Source of the DNA: Ktedonosporobacter rubrisoli | Lineage (GTDB): Bacteria > Chloroflexota > Ktedonobacteria > Ktedonobacterales > Ktedonobacteraceae | DNA: 64,000 bases | NCBI RefSeq assembly: GCF_004208415.1 | Contig: NZ_CP035758.1 | Span: 3,782,001-3,846,000 of the forward strand | Reading direction: 5' to 3' | Program-made: the position numbers and the translations under genes | Shown: positions 1-8,746 of the stretch, piece by piece | How positions within the stretch are numbered: position 1 is the first letter of the stretch | Layout of the letters: each line of letters opens with the position of its first letter | Notes under the pieces: model-generated | Seen by the model: only the letters and a program-made list of their open reading frames with translations | Database searches by the model: none | What the model was told of the DNA's origin: nothing

Positions 1-806
1 GCTTCGTGATGCCGTGCGTTGGGAGCTCGTTGTCAGCAATGTCGCTGACCAGCTTGATCCTCCCCACAGGCGCCAAGAAGAACGCCTGGTGCTCACGCCT
101 GAGCAACTGAGCCAGCTCTTGTCAGTCGTCAATGGCAATCGGCTCGAAGCGCTCTATGTCCTGGTCTGCACCACAGGGATGCGTGAAGGGGAGCTCTTAG
201 GCCTGCGTTGGAGCGATGTGGATCTTGCTGCCCGCAGTCTGCTGGTTCAACGCACGCTGGGCTCTATCCCGAAGCAAGGCTTTGTCAGTATGCCTCCCAA
301 GACGGCAAGCAGCCGACGACGCCTTGCCCTCACCGAACTGGCGATACGAGCCCTCGTGCTGCATCGAGAGCGACAAGAAGAGGAACAGCGACGGGCCGGG
401 CCACGCTGGCAGGAGCAAAATCTGGTCTTTTGTACCCGCAAAGGAACACCCCTCAGCGCTAGCTACCTGCTCTACCAGCATTTTCGCCAGCTGTTGGTCA
501 CAGCACGGTTGCCAGAGGTGACCTTCCATGATCTGCGTCACTCGGTGGCCACGATGCTCTTGGCGTGAGGCATCCACCCCAAAGTGGTGCAGGAACTCTT
601 AGGCCACAGCGATATCTCCATGACCTTGCGGCTCTATGCCCGCCCATGTCTTACCTGGCATGCAACAAGAGGCTGTGGAGCACGTAGCCGCCTGCCTGAG
701 CAATCCATCTCGACTGGTTGCTGTCAAGCCCCTGCCCTTGGAACAAGAGGAGTTGCTCAAGCCCGCTGAGAAGCTGGATAAGGGGACATGTTCACCTTTT
801 CGTTGA
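1..806 (+). pseudogene. Tyrosine recombinase (phage-type integrase), broken and 5'-truncated by the window edge
   Basis: The reading frame is open from the left edge and encodes the catalytic domain of a site-specific tyrosine recombinase. Visible motifs are TGMREGELLGLRW with the first catalytic Arg, HDLRHS (the HxxR box) and, after the break, LGHS and LYA with the expected catalytic Tyr. An in-frame TGA at 566-568 interrupts the gene after ATMLLA. The same frame then continues with HPKVVQELLGHSDISMTL up to about 640. From 642 the family-typical continuation (AHVLPGMQQEAVEHV) is in the next frame and runs to a stop at 804-806. So there are two lesions, a nonsense codon and a one-base insertion near 641. 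The protein is probably inactive, a remnant of an integrated element. The N-terminal part lies outside the window. Confidence 0.85.
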
Positions 807-1214
807 TGTCTGGTAGAATAAGCAATCCATATTAATATAAAATAATAAATGGCGAAGTCTTACCTCACTATCTAAATTATAGATATGTTGAAGCATTTAG
901 CGCAGGCAGAATATCAGCCAAACCCACTCAGCAACCTGGAATATCAAAAACACCAACCCATTTGACCAGGCAGCTTACATGCGACAAAACCATGACAATT
1001 TGGCAGGCTGTGCACAACGTACTCTCCCTTTCCTGAGTTTTGTCGGCGCTCGTTCGTTTATATCATAGAGAGGATTTGTTACACGAGTTTCTACTGCCCT
1101 GCAGTTAGCCTCAGAAGACAGGTATGACTTACTCTATGCTCCTGGGCAATGAAATGCCCAGGTCGAAAATTTGTCACTGCCTGTATACCATAGGTATCCA
1201 TAAGGAGGCCGTCG
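807..1214. other. Intergenic, 408 bases, no gene seen
   Basis: This AT-rich stretch separates the integrase remnant from the kinase-like gene. I see no open frame of note and no recognisable repeat end of an insertion element. A strong Shine-Dalgarno sequence (AAGGAGG, 1202-1208) lies just before the ATG at 1215. The promoter of the kinase-like gene must be here but I cannot point to a convincing -35/-10 pair. Confidence 0.5.
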
Positions 1215-3239
1215 ATGGGGGATCGTACCGGTCAACAGCTCAATAATTATCGCCTTCTACATCTTCTGGGCACAAGCAATTCTGCTGAAGTTTACCTGGC
1301 AGAACATATCTCTATGGGCACCCAGGCCGCACTCAAGATATTGCGCCGGCCATTGAGTGAACAAAAGCAACAGGACCTTAGACAAGAGGTATGGGCGCTC
1401 AGTCAGCTCAAACACCCCCATATTTTGCGCATGATTGGCGCTGGTTCCAGTGAAGATGAGCATATCCCCTTCCTGGTGATGGAATATGCGCCTGGAGGAA
1501 GCTTGCGAGAGCACTATCCTCCCGATAAGATTATGCCTTTAGCCTCGCTTATTCCCTACACGCGACAAATCGCAGAGGCGCTTCAATATGCTCACAGCGA
1601 GGGCTTTATACATCGCAATGTCCGTCCCCAGAACATATTATTCGCGGAAAACGGAACCCTCCAAGTGAGCGACTTTGCCATCACGGCAACCTCACAAATG
1701 CTCCCTTTACAACATGAGGCATATTATATGGCTCCAGAGCATATCCAGGGGCACGCCTATCCAGAAAGCGATCAATATGCTCTGGCCTGCTGCGTCTATC
1801 AATGGCTAACAGGCCATTTACCCTTCACGGGAACTCATATCGCGGAAATCATCTCCCATCAGCTCTATGATTCCCCACGCCCACCACGGATCTACGTTCC
1901 AGATATCTCACCGGCCATTGAAGAGGCCGTCCTGACAGCCATGTCCAAAGATGAGGGAGAGCGCTTTGGAAGCGTCCTCGCCTTCGCTCTGGCTCTGGAA
2001 GAGGCTGCCAATTTGCCCGCTCCCATAAAGCCTACAGTCTATATTTTGTCTGGTCCCCAGAGTACGCGAACAGAGCAAGGCGCTTCCCTCGCGCCCTTAG
2101 CTCTTGCGTCATCAGAGACTGTAAGCCCTAATCAATCATCCTCAGGCGCTGCAACTCCCACTGAGCCTCAAGATGCCAAGCCAACTCAGCGGACAACAGA
2201 TGAAGTTAGTTCTCATAGTCATGGCACAAATACTTTAAAGAAACCTGCAGTTCCCATTTCACGACGCGCCATCCTTATAGGCCTGGCGGGCCTGACGATT
2301 TCGGGAGGTCTCGCCCTCTGGCAGTTGCCGCAAGCATCGCATATCATTTCGCCCAACGCAGACTTGATTTTCACTTATCAAGGCCATAAATCTCATGTCA
2401 ATAGCGTTGCCTGGTCCTCCGACAGCAAGCGCATAGCTTCGGCGGGAGATGATTTTACGGTTCAGGTATGGGACGCTACAGACGGGAACAATCCCTACAC
2501 CTATACAGGCCACACAGACGATGTATTTGCAGTCTCCTGGGCAGCAAAGGGTAAGCTTATTGCCTCGGCCGGCCGCGACCACACTGTCCAGATCTGGAAC
2601 TCTAGTAACGGTACATTGCTACGCATATATAGAGGGCATAAGGCTCAGGTCAATACAGTCACCTGGTCTCCCAATGGCTCTTTGATTGCCTCGGGGTCCA
2701 GTGACCATACTGTCCAAATCTGGAACCCTGCAACAGGAAAATTACTCTACACCTATAAAGGTCATGGCGATAGCGTAAATGCAGTCGCCTGGTCTCCCAA
2801 TGGCCAGCATATTGCTTCTGCCGGTTTAGACAAAACTATACAGGTATGGCATCCCGTTGATGGCTCGCTACTGTATATTTACCGAGGGCATAGCGCATCG
2901 GTAAATAGTATTGCCTGGGCTCCAAATAGTAAGCGCATAGCTTCCGCAAGCAACGATTCTACTGTACAGGTATGGGACGCAACTGCAGGCACGCATGTGC
3001 TCACCTATAAAGGCCATACAAATCTTGTCTGGACAGTAACCTGGTCACCAGAAGGCAGCTACATCGCCTCGGGAGGTTGGGATGAGACGGTACAGGTATG
3101 GAATGCAAATACCGGTGCTCATCGCTACACTTATGGCGACCACACTAATATTATCCATGCTGTAGCCTGGTCTCCTGATAATCAGTTTATTGCCTCAGCT
3201 AGCCTGGATCACACGGTGCAGGTATGGTCATCGCCTTAA
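1215..3239 (+). CDS. Ser/Thr protein kinase-like (possible pseudokinase) with C-terminal WD40 propeller
   Basis: The 674-residue protein has a Hanks-type kinase fold at about residues 10-260, a low-complexity linker, one membrane-spanning segment at about 349-372 following SRR, and seven WD40 repeats at about 385-674. The repeats are GH-start units of about 42 residues ending in VQVW or VQIW, enough for one seven-bladed propeller on the far side of the membrane. The kinase part keeps the ATP-binding Lys (ALK, K41), the helix-C Glu (E58), Asn140, the Asp of DFG (present as DFA, 153-155) and APE (173-175). The catalytic loop reads HRN (133-135) in place of HRD, and the glycine loop is poor (GTSNSA). 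The catalytic base is therefore missing, so the protein may bind ATP or partners without phosphorylating. The start has a strong AAGGAGG six bases upstream. It is a single gene with no obvious operon partner. Confidence 0.9.
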   Translation: MGDRTGQQLNNYRLLHLLGTSNSAEVYLAEHISMGTQAALKILRRPLSEQKQQDLRQEVWALSQLKHPHILRMIGAGSSEDEHIPFLVMEYAPGGSLREHYPPDKIMPLASLIPYTRQIAEALQYAHSEGFIHRNVRPQNILFAENGTLQVSDFAITATSQMLPLQHEAYYMAPEHIQGHAYPESDQYALACCVYQWLTGHLPFTGTHIAEIISHQLYDSPRPPRIYVPDISPAIEEAVLTAMSKDEGERFGSVLAFALALEEAANLPAPIKPTVYILSGPQSTRTEQGASLAPLALASSETVSPNQSSSGAATPTEPQDAKPTQRTTDEVSSHSHGTNTLKKPAVPISRRAILIGLAGLTISGGLALWQLPQASHIISPNADLIFTYQGHKSHVNSVAWSSDSKRIASAGDDFTVQVWDATDGNNPYTYTGHTDDVFAVSWAAKGKLIASAGRDHTVQIWNSSNGTLLRIYRGHKAQVNTVTWSPNGSLIASGSSDHTVQIWNPATGKLLYTYKGHGDSVNAVAWSPNGQHIASAGLDKTIQVWHPVDGSLLYIYRGHSASVNSIAWAPNSKRIASASNDSTVQVWDATAGTHVLTYKGHTNLVWTVTWSPEGSYIASGGWDETVQVWNANTGAHRYTYGDHTNIIHAVAWSPDNQFIASASLDHTVQVWSSP

Positions 3240-3282
3240 TTGAAGACCTTTTGCCCTGTCTCTCCTCAAGATTGTCTAGCCC

Positions 3283-4503
3283 TCAACGCGCAAAGGGCAG
3301 TGAATGTTTCTGTGAATCGGCGTCGTGCTGCAATGGAGGCAGCGCCTCATCAGAAGATCCGGTCTTTGCCTTAGCCAGGACCTGTTCATAGCTCCGATGT
3401 AGCTCCGCAGTCGCTGTCCGCCAGCTCCACTCGCTTCCTTCAATATATAAGCGGGCAGCATTTCCCATCTGCTTGCGCTCCCTACGATGCTCTGCGAGAT
3501 AGCGTACTGCACGCTCTAAAGCTTGTGGCTGATCAGGCTCAAACAGTAATCCTGTCTCACCTTCCAGGACCAGATCCAGGGAGCCGCCGCGTCTGGCCGC
3601 AACCACTGGCAGTCCGGAGGCCATGGCCTCTAAAGTAACAAAGCCGAAGGTTTCAGTTGTGCTGGGCTGCGCAAAAATGTCAGCAGAAGCATAGGCTGTG
3701 GCAAGATCTTCACCTTGCAGGGTTCCTAGAAACGTTATAGGTAAACCATTTGCCTGCTGGCGTAACTGCTCAGCTGCCGGGCCATCGCCCACAATTGCTA
3801 GATGGCAGCCTGCAAGTTGCGGGAGTGTAGAAATGAGCTTGTCCAGACCTTTTTCAGCAGCCAGGCGCCCAACAGAAAGAATAATAGTAACATCAGGATC
3901 TCCGTTCGTTAATTTTTCACGCCATCCACATGAGAAATGCTGTGGATGAAACAAAGCTGTGTCAACACCTGAGCGCCAGAGCGCAACATTGTGAATGCCC
4001 CGCGCATTTAAGCGCTCCTGCACAGGCCGCGAAGGGCACAGGTTCAAGGCTGCCTGACTATGTATCCAGCGTAGATATTGCCACAGCGGCTCTTCAAGGA
4101 CACTCAAGCCATAATGGCGGACATAACCGGGTAGATCAGTATTGAAGGAAGCGACGAGAGGCACACGGTAGCGTGCCGCATAATGCAAGGCCAGCAGACC
4201 AATACCACTGGCTGGATTGACGGCATGGATTATTTCCGGCGCAAATTGCTCCAGAGCAGCCCCTGCCCGGGTATGCAACCAGGGAAGCCCAAACCGAAAG
4301 CCGCGATAGAAAGGTAGATCTACACTGGGCACTCCAAGTACTGAGATGCCATCATAGTGCGTCGGCAAGCCCGGCATCTCTGGCGCTACTAGCAGGACCC
4401 GATCAGCATATCTAGCTTTCAGCTCGCTCAAGGTATGACACAGGCGCGTCACGATGCCATTGGTTTGTGGCAAAAATGTTTCGCTAAAAAAAGCAATGCG
4501 CAT
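3283..4503 (-). CDS. Glycosyltransferase family 4 (GT-B)
   Basis: The 406-residue protein starts with MRIAFFSETFLPQTNGIVTR, the N-terminal signature of GT4 enzymes of the mannosyltransferase/SqdX type. It has the C-terminal nucleotide-sugar domain with the E-x7-E motif (ETFGFVTLE) followed by AMASGLPVVA. Such enzymes transfer a sugar from an NDP-sugar to a lipid or sugar acceptor at the inner face of the membrane. The donor and acceptor cannot be read from sequence. Glycolipid synthesis (PimB-, SqdX- or MgtA-like) is the best guess. It lies 18 bases downstream of a PAP2-like membrane protein on the same strand, so the two are probably cotranscribed. Confidence 0.85.
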   Translation of the reverse strand: MRIAFFSETFLPQTNGIVTRLCHTLSELKARYADRVLLVAPEMPGLPTHYDGISVLGVPSVDLPFYRGFRFGLPWLHTRAGAALEQFAPEIIHAVNPASGIGLLALHYAARYRVPLVASFNTDLPGYVRHYGLSVLEEPLWQYLRWIHSQAALNLCPSRPVQERLNARGIHNVALWRSGVDTALFHPQHFSCGWREKLTNGDPDVTIILSVGRLAAEKGLDKLISTLPQLAGCHLAIVGDGPAAEQLRQQANGLPITFLGTLQGEDLATAYASADIFAQPSTTETFGFVTLEAMASGLPVVAARRGGSLDLVLEGETGLLFEPDQPQALERAVRYLAEHRRERKQMGNAARLYIEGSEWSWRTATAELHRSYEQVLAKAKTGSSDEALPPLQHDADSQKHSLPFAR

Positions 4504-4521
4504 CTTTTTTCTCTTTCGCTA

Positions 4522-4959
4522 CTAACGAGTCATAACCAGTCCCACAAGAATACCCAGCAGCCCTCCAGCAAATACCTGGATCGGCGTATGCCCCACCAGT
4601 TCATAGAGCTTTTGTTGGCTCAATATCTGGCCTTGAAATAGCTTATCCAGTATCTGATTCAGCAAACGAGCCTGCACACTTACCGCTCGCCTGACACCTG
4701 CTGCGTCATACATCACTATACCGGCCAGCACAACTGCAACTGCAAAGGCCGGCGAACTGATCCCATCTAGGCGCCCGGCAGCGGTTGCCATGCATGCGAC
4801 AAGGGCCGAATGAGCACTGGGCATCCCTCCTGAAGACACAAGAGAGCTCAACATGAGTTTATGTTGACTTAACGCGGCATAGATGGTCTTCACAATCTGC
4901 GCAATGGCCCACGCCAGAAACGACGCGATGAGAACACGATTATTCAATAATGCATCCAT
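4522..4959 (-). CDS. Divergent PAP2 family (DUF212) membrane protein
   Basis: The 145-residue protein carries SSGGMPSAHSA, the PSxH-type motif of the divergent PAP2/DUF212 family (related to acid phosphatase/vanadium haloperoxidase folds), plus several hydrophobic segments. A frame with 13 more codons exists, but the ATG at 4957-4959 is preferred because it has a GGGGGA ribosome-binding site and matches family N-termini (MDALLNNRVLIASFLAW). The family is usually small integral membrane proteins of unknown substrate, possibly lipid phosphates. It precedes the GT4 gene by 18 bases, which fits a role in glycolipid or polyprenyl-phosphate metabolism. That role is inference. Confidence 0.8.
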   Translation of the reverse strand: MDALLNNRVLIASFLAWAIAQIVKTIYAALSQHKLMLSSLVSSGGMPSAHSALVACMATAAGRLDGISSPAFAVAVVLAGIVMYDAAGVRRAVSVQARLLNQILDKLFQGQILSQQKLYELVGHTPIQVFAGGLLGILVGLVMTR

Positions 4960-5349
4960 AGTTCCCCCATATCGCGACTTGATGCCTGATCTATCCAATC
5001 CTAATTTTAAATGCGGAATGTTATGCTGAGATAAAATTTTGTTTAAGAGGTGATGTAGCGCGTATTATTATGCTATCAACAATAGCTATGGCTGCATTGT
5101 TGACAGGGAAACCTTTTCCTTGTGTGGCAAGTAACCAGCGGGATGGGCAAAGCGATAAACTCAAGAACATGGCCGCGATGCCCCGGTCCTCGCCTGTTAG
5201 ATGTAGCTATTAAGGCACATATCAGATATAACCGTGTTAAGCAACCGGGCAGACTATGCGCCTGCCCGATCTTGCCCACGCTATGCCAACCAACAAATGC
5301 TGGCTGGAACTGCTTTATTTTTGGCCTCTAAACATGTTAGAGAATAATA
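4960..5349. other. Intergenic region, no supported gene
   Basis: Two overlapping frames of about 67-69 codons on opposite strands show no family resemblance, no ribosome-binding site and no hydrophobic pattern, so I do not call them. The part next to 4960 must hold the promoter of the PAP2/GT4 pair; an AT-rich patch lies at about 5020-5075. Confidence 0.4.
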
Positions 5350-5402
5350 AAAAATTGCCTGCCCTGCACACGCTACACATGTTGAAATATTGCAAGGCAG
5401 GC
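5350..5402 (-). terminator. Rho-independent terminator of the FHA gene
   Basis: On the minus strand an 11-bp stem (arms 5392-5402 and 5357-5367, one mismatch) closes a 24-base loop and is followed by AATTTTTTATT. It lies 13 bases past the stop of the FHA-domain gene and is oriented to end its transcript. Confidence 0.7.
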
Positions 5403-5415
5403 CGCAAAATTATGC

Positions 5416-6534
5416 CTACTGATCTGTTTTAGCGTTATCTACCTTCCAGTCACTGTCCTCTTTCACCAGGGTCACATGAGTTACAACTGGTTGTGGATAG
5501 GCGGCAAAGGTAAGCGTAGCATCTGCTGTGGCTGTTGAACCATTTTCACGCACGTTGCTCACCTGACAGCCCGTTGGAGGACCTGTCAAGGCTTCTTTCT
5601 GCTTAAGATCCTGCGTAAATTGCTGCTCCGTCGTCTGAGACTTTTGACGCTTGGAGAGCTGATTGTACATGCTATGGGTATCTTCCCTTTTTACATAAGT
5701 ACAATAATTTGTCATCACCTGCTGAACCGTCTCTTTAGGTTTTGCCGGCGTCGGTGATGGCATTGGCGATGGCGTGGCAGCTACTGCTGTTGTGCTAGCC
5801 TGCTTCTTGCTGTTCTGGTTCGATGCCCCCTTTACAATCACAAGATAGCCAGCACCAACGATTACAATTAATACCAGCACGAGAATAAGTGGTCCCAACA
5901 GACCGTTTCTTTTAGACTGTAGATTATTAGAACCACCAGGATATTGTGGTAATGGCGGCAATTGTGGTTGGTGTCCTGGTTGCGGCGGCTGAGCAGGGTA
6001 GCCCGCCGGCTGGCCAGGATAACCCTGTTGTGGATAATTCACGCCTGACCTCTGATAAGCCTGGAAGGGCTGCGGCTGACCTTGAAAGGGGGCTTGTGGC
6101 TGTTGGGGAGGCTGTACCTGAAAAGGGGGCTGCTGTGGCGGAAAGCCCGATCCTGATTGCCCCATATTATAAGAGGCCGGATAGGTAGAGACATTCGCAT
6201 TAGCCACATCCTGCCCCGGTGGGGCCAGGACAGTTCTCTCTACAGAGCCGCCCACACTCTCGTAAGTTAATATAGTCGAACCGATACGAATATTATCACC
6301 CGACATAAGCATGCGGGGCATATTACTGCCAAGACGTTGCTCATTGAGAAAGGTACCATTCGTACTTCCCCTGTCCACAATATAGTACGCCTGTCCTTCG
6401 AGGCGAAGCTCAGCATGATGCCCTGAAGCTTGCCTATCGCTCACTACAACTTGATTATCAGGTGATCTCCCCAATGTAAGAAGAGAAGCTCCCAACGGTA
6501 TGCGCCCCATTGGACCATTCAGAAAGGCTTCCAT
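5416..6534 (-). CDS. FHA-domain membrane protein with Pro/Gln-rich linker
   Basis: The 372-residue protein has an N-terminal forkhead-associated domain (about 1-95) with GRS at 22-24, SGHH near 38-41 and STNG at 57-60. These are the loops that bind phosphothreonine peptides, although the usual SRxH is SGHH here. A Pro/Gln/Gly-rich linker spans about 105-205. One transmembrane helix (about 211-234) is followed by a Ser/Thr/Pro stretch and an extracytoplasmic domain of about 110 residues resembling DUF4878-type lumazine-binding folds. The topology is FHA in the cytoplasm and the C-terminal domain outside. The ATG at 6532-6534 is chosen because AAAGGAG sits just upstream; a longer frame adds 21 hydrophobic codons without that support. 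It probably reads out Ser/Thr kinase activity, but no intact kinase gene is adjacent. Confidence 0.85.
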   Translation of the reverse strand: MEAFLNGPMGRIPLGASLLTLGRSPDNQVVVSDRQASGHHAELRLEGQAYYIVDRGSTNGTFLNEQRLGSNMPRMLMSGDNIRIGSTILTYESVGGSVERTVLAPPGQDVANANVSTYPASYNMGQSGSGFPPQQPPFQVQPPQQPQAPFQGQPQPFQAYQRSGVNYPQQGYPGQPAGYPAQPPQPGHQPQLPPLPQYPGGSNNLQSKRNGLLGPLILVLVLIVIVGAGYLVIVKGASNQNSKKQASTTAVAATPSPMPSPTPAKPKETVQQVMTNYCTYVKREDTHSMYNQLSKRQKSQTTEQQFTQDLKQKEALTGPPTGCQVSNVRENGSTATADATLTFAAYPQPVVTHVTLVKEDSDWKVDNAKTDQ

Positions 6535-6884
6535 GCAACGCTCCTTTATCTGAATTATGCAAATAATATGAATTATAATATAGAAGCCAGCTAACAATAA
6601 AGTTATTTCGCGTGATCCCGCTTCTCATAGGGGACCATGAATCTCTGACTCGGTAAAGGTTGTGTGTTGGCAAGCGCCCGACAACAACCAATCTGGCTGG
6701 ATTGGTAAAGCACTTAATAAACATGATGAGTTATCGGCCGCTGTTTGAAAGTACATTGCTATCATAGCGCATCACCTTGAGAATAGCGCTCTACTCCCCC
6801 ATATGTCTTAGGTGGCTCCTCTCGAAATCAGGAAATAACTATAGGTTGGAGAAAAAATATAATATAATCCGATCCTGCTCGATC
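6535..6884. other. Divergent intergenic region between the FHA gene and the GntR operon
   Basis: The region holds an AT-rich stretch directly upstream of the FHA gene, presumably its promoter. There is also an imperfect hairpin at 6658-6689 (GGTTGT and ACAACC arms) of unknown role. No gene is supported here. The promoter and operator of the GntR operon occupy the right-hand end and are listed separately. Confidence 0.45.
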
Positions 6885-6937
6885 TTGACAAATACAGACA
6901 TCTTTGACTATACTTGTCTAAAAGATGTCTAGACAAG
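6885..6937 (+). promoter_or_regulatory. Promoter and GntR-type operator of the yeg-like operon; transcript nearly leaderless
   Basis: A -35 TTGACA (6885-6890) and a -10 TATACT (6909-6914) are spaced by 18 bases, predicting a transcript start at about 6920-6922. That is only a few bases before the ATG at 6925, which has no Shine-Dalgarno sequence. The same interval holds nested inverted repeats: AGACATCT (6896-6903) with AGATGTCT (6923-6930), CTTGTCTA (6913-6920) with TAGACAAG (6930-6937), and the perfect palindrome TGTCTAGACA at 6926-6935, which overlaps the first codons. Palindromes with a TCTAGA core are typical of GntR/HutC-family operators. Binding here would block the promoter and the start of the regulator gene, so autorepression is expected. 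Confidence 0.8.
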
Positions 6938-7647
6938 ATAGTGCATATCTGCGCATTTGCAACGCAATTGAATATGATATTCGAGCTGGTAAATTCCGTC
7001 ATGGGCACCGCCTGCCTGGCGAGCATTGGCTCGCACAGCACTTTGGCGTCAGTCGCATGACGATAAGGCAAGCGCTATCAGAGCTGGCGCGTAAGCAATT
7101 AATTACGACACGCGCTGGCTCTGGCAGCTATATCACCTTTGACAACCAGCACCTGGAATGGACGCAAGGCTGGTCTCGCGCTATGACATTACATGGCGCA
7201 CGCGTCGAGGCACGTGTATTGCATTTTGGCCCACTTGACGATCCCGAGCTAGCTGCTCGCTTTCAGATCAAGTCTCGCTTTATCGCCCTTGATCGCTTGC
7301 GCCTGCTGGATGGCACGCGTGCTATTTCCCTCGAACGCAGTCGCATCCCGCTCAATGCAGAGACGGAGGCCCTTCTCGACATCGACTTTGCGCACGAATC
7401 GCTCATGGATGCGCTGAGCAATCGAGCCGGCTTATTTCCGGCCAGTAGCGAGGAGTGGATCGAGGTTGCCCGCCTGCGTACCGAAGAGGCTCATTTGCTT
7501 GAGCGAGCCATTGGTGAGGCTTTTTTGCTCAGTAGACGTGTGACTCGCGATCAGAAAGGGGCCTTAATCGAACATGTAAGCAGCCTGCTTGATCCTTCGC
7601 ATTTCCGCCTCCATATCAACTTTGATCTCAACGAAAGACAAAAATGA
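6925..7647 (+). CDS. GntR/HutC-family transcriptional regulator with UTRA domain
   Basis: The 240-residue protein has a GntR winged helix-turn-helix at residues 1-70 (YDIRAGKFRHGHRLPGEHWLAQHFGVSR, then MTIRQALSELARKQLI). It is followed by a UTRA ligand-binding domain (about 85-235) with the typical ISLERSRIPL strand. HutC-type regulators usually repress a neighbouring catabolic operon until a small molecule, often a sugar phosphate or nucleoside-related compound, binds UTRA. It is the first gene of a four-gene operon with an ADP-ribosylglycohydrolase-family enzyme, an NCS1 permease and a PfkB kinase. The start codon lies inside the putative operator and has no ribosome-binding site, consistent with a leaderless message. 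YegW of E. coli is the functional analogue by context. Confidence 0.88.
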   Translation: MSRQDSAYLRICNAIEYDIRAGKFRHGHRLPGEHWLAQHFGVSRMTIRQALSELARKQLITTRAGSGSYITFDNQHLEWTQGWSRAMTLHGARVEARVLHFGPLDDPELAARFQIKSRFIALDRLRLLDGTRAISLERSRIPLNAETEALLDIDFAHESLMDALSNRAGLFPASSEEWIEVARLRTEEAHLLERAIGEAFLLSRRVTRDQKGALIEHVSSLLDPSHFRLHINFDLNERQK

Positions 7648-7680
7648 GAAAGGAGCCCTGGCGCACCTCAGCACTGAGCT

Positions 7681-8721
7681 ATGCGCCACCATCTTTATTT
7701 TATGGATGCTATGAGGCAACGCGCCCTGGGAGCACTGGCCGGGCTGGCAATCGGCGATGCGCTTGGTATGCCTACCCAGTTGCTCCCTCGCCAGAAGATC
7801 TTACAGCTATTTCCAACGCTTGACAATTTCGCGGATGGGCCTCCTGAAAATGAAATCAGCGCTGGCCAGCTTGCTGGGAGTGTAACTGACGATACTCAGC
7901 AAGCTCTGATTATCGCTCGCCTCCTTATTGCCGGCAACGGCCATATCGATACATCTCAGTTTATAGCGCAATTGCTGGCCTGGTCTCGCGAAGCTGAGGC
8001 CAATGGCTCTGAACAGTTAGGGCCATCGTCGCGGCGTGCGCTTGAAGCTATTCAGCAGGGGCTACCCATTGAGCAGGCCGGACGACGCGGCGATACAAAC
8101 GGAGCAGCAATGCGTATAGCCCCGGTTGGAATCGCCGTTCCACCCGCACCTCTTGAGGCGCTTATTGATCTGGTAGAGGATGTCTGCCGTCCCACACACT
8201 TTACCGGTCTGGGTATTGCAGGGGCGGCAGCCGTAGCTGCGGCGATCAGTGCTGGCGTGAGCGGTGCAACGTTCTCAGAGGCGCTGCCCATTGCACGGCA
8301 GGCGGCTCGGCTTGGGCAACAACGCGGCAATTACTCGCCTGGCGCCAGCATTGGCGAACGCCTCGTCTGGGCTGTTGATCTGGTCAGCCAGCTCGATGAG
8401 TCAAGCGCCCTTGATGCCATCTATGATCTTATCGGGACAGGTGTAGCCATGCAAGAGGCAGTACCCGCTGCCTTCGCGCTTGCCTCGCTTTGGCCTGATG
8501 ATCCCTGGCAAGCCTGTCTGGCCGCCGCACACCTGGGCGGCGATAGTGATACTATCGGGGCCATTACAGGAGCTATTCTTGGAGCTTGTTGCGGTATAGA
8601 AGCGTTCCCGCCCCAGGCCATCTCTACTATCGAACGCGTCAATAAGCTTGACCTGCACGCCCTCAGCACGCCACTATTGGCAGTGCGCGCTACTATCAGT
8701 ACAGCGCCATCAACGTCATAA
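7681..8721 (+). CDS. ADP-ribosylglycohydrolase-family (DraG/YegU-like) hydrolase
   Basis: The protein of up to 346 residues has the metal-binding motifs of the DraG/ARH fold: GLAIGDALGMPTQ near the N-terminus, SVTDDTQQAL at about residues 67-76, GDTNGAAMR in the middle, and GGDSDTIGAITGAILGA near the C-terminus. The dinuclear Mg or Mn site is therefore intact. The family removes ADP-ribose from proteins or hydrolyses N-glycosidic bonds of nucleoside-like substrates. The surrounding permease and PfkB kinase favour a small-molecule nucleosidase over protein de-ADP-ribosylation, as proposed for YegU. The start is uncertain: ATG codons at 7681, 7702 and 7711 are possible, and the only AGGAG lies about 25 bases before the first. 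It begins 33 bases after the GntR gene. Confidence 0.85.
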   Translation: MRHHLYFMDAMRQRALGALAGLAIGDALGMPTQLLPRQKILQLFPTLDNFADGPPENEISAGQLAGSVTDDTQQALIIARLLIAGNGHIDTSQFIAQLLAWSREAEANGSEQLGPSSRRALEAIQQGLPIEQAGRRGDTNGAAMRIAPVGIAVPPAPLEALIDLVEDVCRPTHFTGLGIAGAAAVAAAISAGVSGATFSEALPIARQAARLGQQRGNYSPGASIGERLVWAVDLVSQLDESSALDAIYDLIGTGVAMQEAVPAAFALASLWPDDPWQACLAAAHLGGDSDTIGAITGAILGACCGIEAFPPQAISTIERVNKLDLHALSTPLLAVRATISTAPSTS

Positions 8722-8746
8722 TATCCCTAAACAGGAGGTCATGGCC

